Source: Candidatus Parcubacteria bacterium (GTDB taxonomy: Bacteria; Patescibacteriota; Patescibacteriia; Patescibacteriales; UBA12075). Taken from it: a stretch of DNA of 12,930 nt. The stretch spans positions 1 through 12,930 of the forward strand of contig JAGLNE010000059.1 in assembly GCA_023139655.1 (NCBI GenBank). Direction: 5' to 3'. Under the pieces are notes generated by a model. The model saw only the letters and a program-made list of their open reading frames with translations, had not been told where the DNA came from and ran no database searches. Of this stretch, positions 11,601-12,930 are shown piece by piece. The translations under genes and the position numbers were made by a program. Within the stretch, counting starts at the first letter, position 1; every line of letters begins with the position of its first letter.

Positions 11601-12930
11601 GAAGTCGCGGTTAAAGTATCACCATAACCGGCATAATATGGTATCCAGCCGGGAGTTCCGGACCCGACTGTGCCGGAGCCACCGTCGCCCAAACCAAGCG
11701 TGGAAGTCGCTACCAAATCGTATGAACCATCGGCTTGGCCTAATAACATCTGACCATAGCTTGGGGCTGTGCTGGTGCCGGTGCCACCGTAATATATTGC
11801 AAGTGTTGTGGTTGAATCATAGCTGCCAACACCGGAGCGGACCATTAGACCATCAGAAATGAAATCAGCGTCAACTATAAATGTACTTGTTGAAACCCAG
11901 TCCACGCCAGAACCGGTGGTCATTAGGATATTGCCCGCGTTGCCGGCTGAATAATTATTGTCATATATTCCACCGGTTAATATAATGTCGCCGGCTATAG
12001 TTAATTCGTAGGATGGGGTGGTAGTGCCGATGCCCACATTTCCGCTCTGCGCTACATGGAAAAGCGGTGCGCCGGTTGAAGAAGCAATGCTAAATGGCGA
12101 TTCGCCAGCTATGCCCTGTATAGATAATGTCGTGAGTGGAGAAGAAGTGCCGACCCCGACCCGGTCAGTGAAAGCATTAATGTAGAGTGTATCCGCTATC
12201 GTGGTTGTGCCCACCAGAACCGCCATGTCATCAATCACTACATCACCTGAATTAGCCGCGCTTAAGGTTAAGTCAAGATTTTCCCAGGCCGAGTCAGTGC
12301 GTACATAACCCGGACCCTCAAAATTAATACTCGCGGCCGTGTTATTGGTAAAGTTAAGGTCATAGGCCATGCTAACATCCCCGGCCGAGCCAAATGTAAC
12401 CGGGTTATTAAAAGTAGTGTTCGCGGCCGTGATCGTTACTACATCCGTACCATTATGATTTAGATTAAGTAGCTGTCCGTCCCCGTCCACGCGGATAGAC
12501 AAGCCGCCGCCGCTTGTTGCCGTGGATGAAGCATTATAAATATAAGCTAAATAATCATTAGTGTCATTATCATAAACGGTTAACTGATAATCCGGCGAGG
12601 TAGTGCCAATGCCGATTTTACCGCTGGTATCAATATAAATTGCTGAAGTGGCAGTTAAATTATTTGAATAATCACTATAGTACGGAATCCAACCGGTTGT
12701 ACCGGAAGCAATCGTACCGGTGTAAAGACCCAGGCTGGATGTTCCGGTTAAAGCATAAGTGCCGTCAGCCTGACCGAGCAATAATTGTCCGTAGTTAGGG
12801 GCAGTAGATAAACCGGTTCCGCCATAACTGATCATCAAGGTTGAAGTACTGGTATATGCTCCAGCCGCAGAGCGAACCATTAACCCGTCAGAAGTGAAAT
12901 CAGCATCAACTATAAATGTGCTGGTTGAGA
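8690..12930 (-). CDS. Giant surface protein: tail-fibre-like repeats, DYAEYF domain, C-terminal FGE/C-type-lectin-like module (5' end off window)
   Basis: The last 1412 codons of a larger protein; the frame is open to the window edge, so the ATG at 12880 is internal. The N-terminal two thirds (about 10620-12930) are beta-rich repeats with at least six 'GIGTTTP'-type motifs, including two copies of a 345-residue block (STFIVDADFxSDGLMVRS). About 10190-10610 is a 'GADYAEYFYTD...LEAGDVVCVD' domain resembling those after phage-tail-like repeats (Peptidase_G2-like, tentative). Then a helical stretch (9930-10190), a Thr/Val-rich linker, and at 8690-9450 an FGE-sulfatase-like module: 'YMWVPGSSKYGTLPGFC', 'YHLVSENEWLTIA', 'VIYDFVGGVAEWTD' and terminal GFRCAR. 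FGE catalytic cysteines are not evident, so a binding rather than enzymatic role is likely. Five repeat inserts lie in the C-terminal 420 residues. Confidence 0.88.
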   Translation of the reverse strand, partial: STSTFIVDADFTSDGLMVRSAAGAYTSTSTLMISYGGTGLSTAPNYGQLLLGQADGTYALTGTSSLGLYTGTIASGTTGWIPYYSDYSNNLTATSAIYIDTSGKIGIGTTSPDYQLTVYDNDTNDYLAYIYNASSTATSGGGLSIRVDGDGQLLNLNHNGTDVVTITAANTTFNNPVTFGSAGDVSMAYDLNFTNNTAASINFEGPGYVRTDSAWENLDLTLSAANSGDVVIDDMAVLVGTTTIADTLYINAFTDRVGVGTSSPLTTLSIQGIAGESPFSIASSTGAPLFHVAQSGNVGIGTTTPSYELTIAGDIILTGGIYDNNYSAGNAGNILMTTGSGVDWVSTSTFIVDADFISDGLMVRSGVGSYDSTTTLAIYYGGTGTSTAPSYGQMLLGQADGSYDLVATSTLGLGDGGSGTVGSGTPGWIPYYAGYGDTLTATSSLQINTAGQILISDGTSGAPSISFSGDTDMGFYRYADNVIGVAITGALQHAFDSSNIYANDAFYSTDDSDTGLRFVSADKLALRTGGNDQLTVNSNGYVGIGTTTPVAELSVYGNLLLSGTDRSMYFGYATTSADGYGIRDNSGTMEYKNSGGSWAGIGSGSGDGTLNWGGEGSLTYYAADGTTATGTTGALLTWDNTNTRLGIGTTTPATTLTVMSDTDSQLRLAYDENNYVNFTVAADGEMTIDTSGTGDSILSIGDTSESDAGIVLDGNQIDFHLAIDDTNDAFQIGTSSTIGSSTAFTMLSSGNIGIGTTTSPSYALDIGGQGNASMGWLTAGADYAEYFYTDNTGLEAGDVVCVDITRDSAVARCERGADSNVMGIVSTRPAIIGNNKEGYRDNEHYKIIGMLGQVPAKVSAENGPIRPGDSLTSASSSMGYVMRADPGDSTVGVALESLASGKDIINVLISRRNKSLTVDMVESRITDRIASMEIEDEVQILIAQAVDNLDLDEEIQPIVDEEIALLNAAVDERLTVGFDAVDAQLITLAASVDDVLARMTAMENNIDSIFNFQFSISKQLSIINDQLVILGSDSASSTSIIITDDGNLKLGRVSVAEISTTTATSTPDVAVVEIVTATTTEIAAFVVNQIGSGDVADFQAGGVSIVNIADTGRVSVVGEMQVDGRLLVCSGGACGSALDDAVDETMGDMGIEGKVVAGAFEGYCAVGYMWVPGSSKYGTLPGFCVSAREASLHAEIDADDYADGTRIGSSSLVWTNISQGEAMLACQELGDGYHLVSENEWLTIAENIIRVSDNDSDDISDGLQLATSPQPSPSQGEGVASTGVAFVLSNDNVIYDFVGGVAEWTDQIITRAGAIAVDPSACGTSPWQGEENSGNCGLWYEYYEVLDYKGFNINPPYYYNSENGIGRIKTITASSTASYLSGFVRGQSALFDLDLSYSPIEATSTIGFRCAR
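8938..8976. repeat. Palindromic insert CCTCCCCTT-GCC-AAGGGGAGG, in frame in the FGE module
   Basis: Nine-bp inverted arms (8938-8946 and 8950-8958) around GCC, followed by a purine-rich tail (GCGGAGGGGT). It is translated as 'DPSACGTSPWQGEE' between 'AIAV' and 'NSGNCGLWYE' of the FGE-like module, where a loop would be expected. It is similar in design to the repeat at 9094-9130. Confidence 0.82.
9094..9130. repeat. Palindromic insert CCCTCTCCTT-GCG-AAGGAGAGGG, in frame
   Basis: Ten-bp inverted arms (9096-9105, 9109-9118) around GCG, then TTGGGGTGAGGT. It reads as 'LATSPQPSPSQGEGVAST' in the surface protein, between 'DGLQ' and 'FVLSNDNVIYDF'. This type of repeat ('TSPQPSP.GEG' when translated) is familiar from bacterial intergenic DNA, from memory. 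Confidence 0.85.
9310..9351. repeat. Half-array of four TCCGCGT heptamers, in frame in the surface gene
   Basis: TCCGCGT at 9310-9316, 9321-9327, 9333-9339 and 9345-9351, with 4-, 5- and 5-nt spacers. It has the same heptamer and the same count as each arm of the arrays at 240-327 and around GxxExxY unit 1, but no inverted partner is nearby. It is translated as 'HAEIDADDYADGTRIG' in the FGE-like module, in a loop after 'GFCVSAREAS'. Confidence 0.9.
9356..9370. repeat. Short palindrome GCTCGC-CTC-GCGAGC next to the heptamer half-array
   Basis: Six-bp inverted arms around CTC, directly beside the TCCGCGT half-array, translated as part of 'SAREASL'. It may be a further repeat insert, although the family also has an 'EAS'-like sequence here, so part of it could be native. 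Confidence 0.5.
9863..9907. repeat. AAAATTG heptamer array inside the surface gene
   Basis: The same layout as 4473-4519: two ATAATTG-type units, TTTG, then GAAATTG and three AAAATTG units. On the coding strand it reads SIFNFQFSISKQLSI in the linker between the helical stretch and the Thr/Val-rich region. Orientation and reading phase match the LamG gene copy. Confidence 0.9.

Noticed and set aside
12878-12880. True start codon of the giant surface gene at 12880
   Set aside because: The frame continues to 12930 and encodes STSTFIVDADF, matching an internal repeat at 11841-11896, so this Met is internal.
1-12930. Alternative genetic code (UGA as Gly, as in some CPR lineages)
   Set aside because: All large frames stay open without reading TGA and family motifs are intact with the standard code.

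Overview
The window looks like part of a Candidate Phyla Radiation (Patescibacteria, probably Parcubacteria-like) chromosome. The evidence is indirect. There is a run of very large secreted LamG, DUF2341 and tail-fibre-like proteins rich in Thr/Ser and 'GIGTTTP' repeats. A small single-pass membrane protein resembles one I recall from that group. Shine-Dalgarno signals are weak or absent before most host-type genes. All real genes lie on the minus strand, and a standard genetic code fits because no in-frame TGA breaks them.

Layout, from low to high coordinates (each gene reads right to left). 1-199: first 66 codons of a UvrD/PcrA-type helicase, running off the left edge. 240-327: an inverted pair of short-unit repeat arrays. 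330-950: single-pass membrane protein of unknown function. 983-1062: an 80-bp structured repeat. 1077-2027: secreted thrombospondin-type-3 protein with its own sigma70-like promoter. 2087-2585: a GxxExxY (PD-(D/E)XK-fold) gene enclosed by inverted heptamer arrays. 2597-7168: a 1523-residue secreted protein with one DUF2341 and six LamG domains. 7107-7586: a second GxxExxY gene, also enclosed by inverted repeats but of a different sequence; it overlaps the start of the LamG gene. 7543-7776: the 5' stump of another DUF2341 gene, cut off by that second unit. 7848-8554: a REP-associated Y1 (HUH) transposase whose frame shifts by -1 at an A6 run. 8690-12930: the last 1412 codons of a giant surface protein with beta-rich repeats, a 'DYAEYF' domain, a helical stretch and a C-terminal FGE-sulfatase-like (C-type-lectin-fold) module; its start lies beyond the window.

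The most striking theme is invasion by short repetitive DNA. Both GxxExxY genes form compact ~0.5-kb units bounded by inverted terminal arrays: four heptamers with 11-bp spacing in one, a 9-bp unit in the other. A gene-less version of the first array sits at 240-327. A half-array of the same heptamer lies in frame inside the giant surface gene at 9310-9351. At least four other repeat families (an AAAATTG heptamer array, two pyrimidine/purine palindromes and a GCAGGCT-type repeat) are also in frame inside the two giant exported proteins, and a 43-bp palindrome is in frame inside the transposase. I suggest, as inference, that the GxxExxY units are small mobile elements and that the solo arrays are their gene-less relatives. 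The surface proteins seem to tolerate such inserts in exposed loops. No RNA genes, CRISPR array or origin were recognised.
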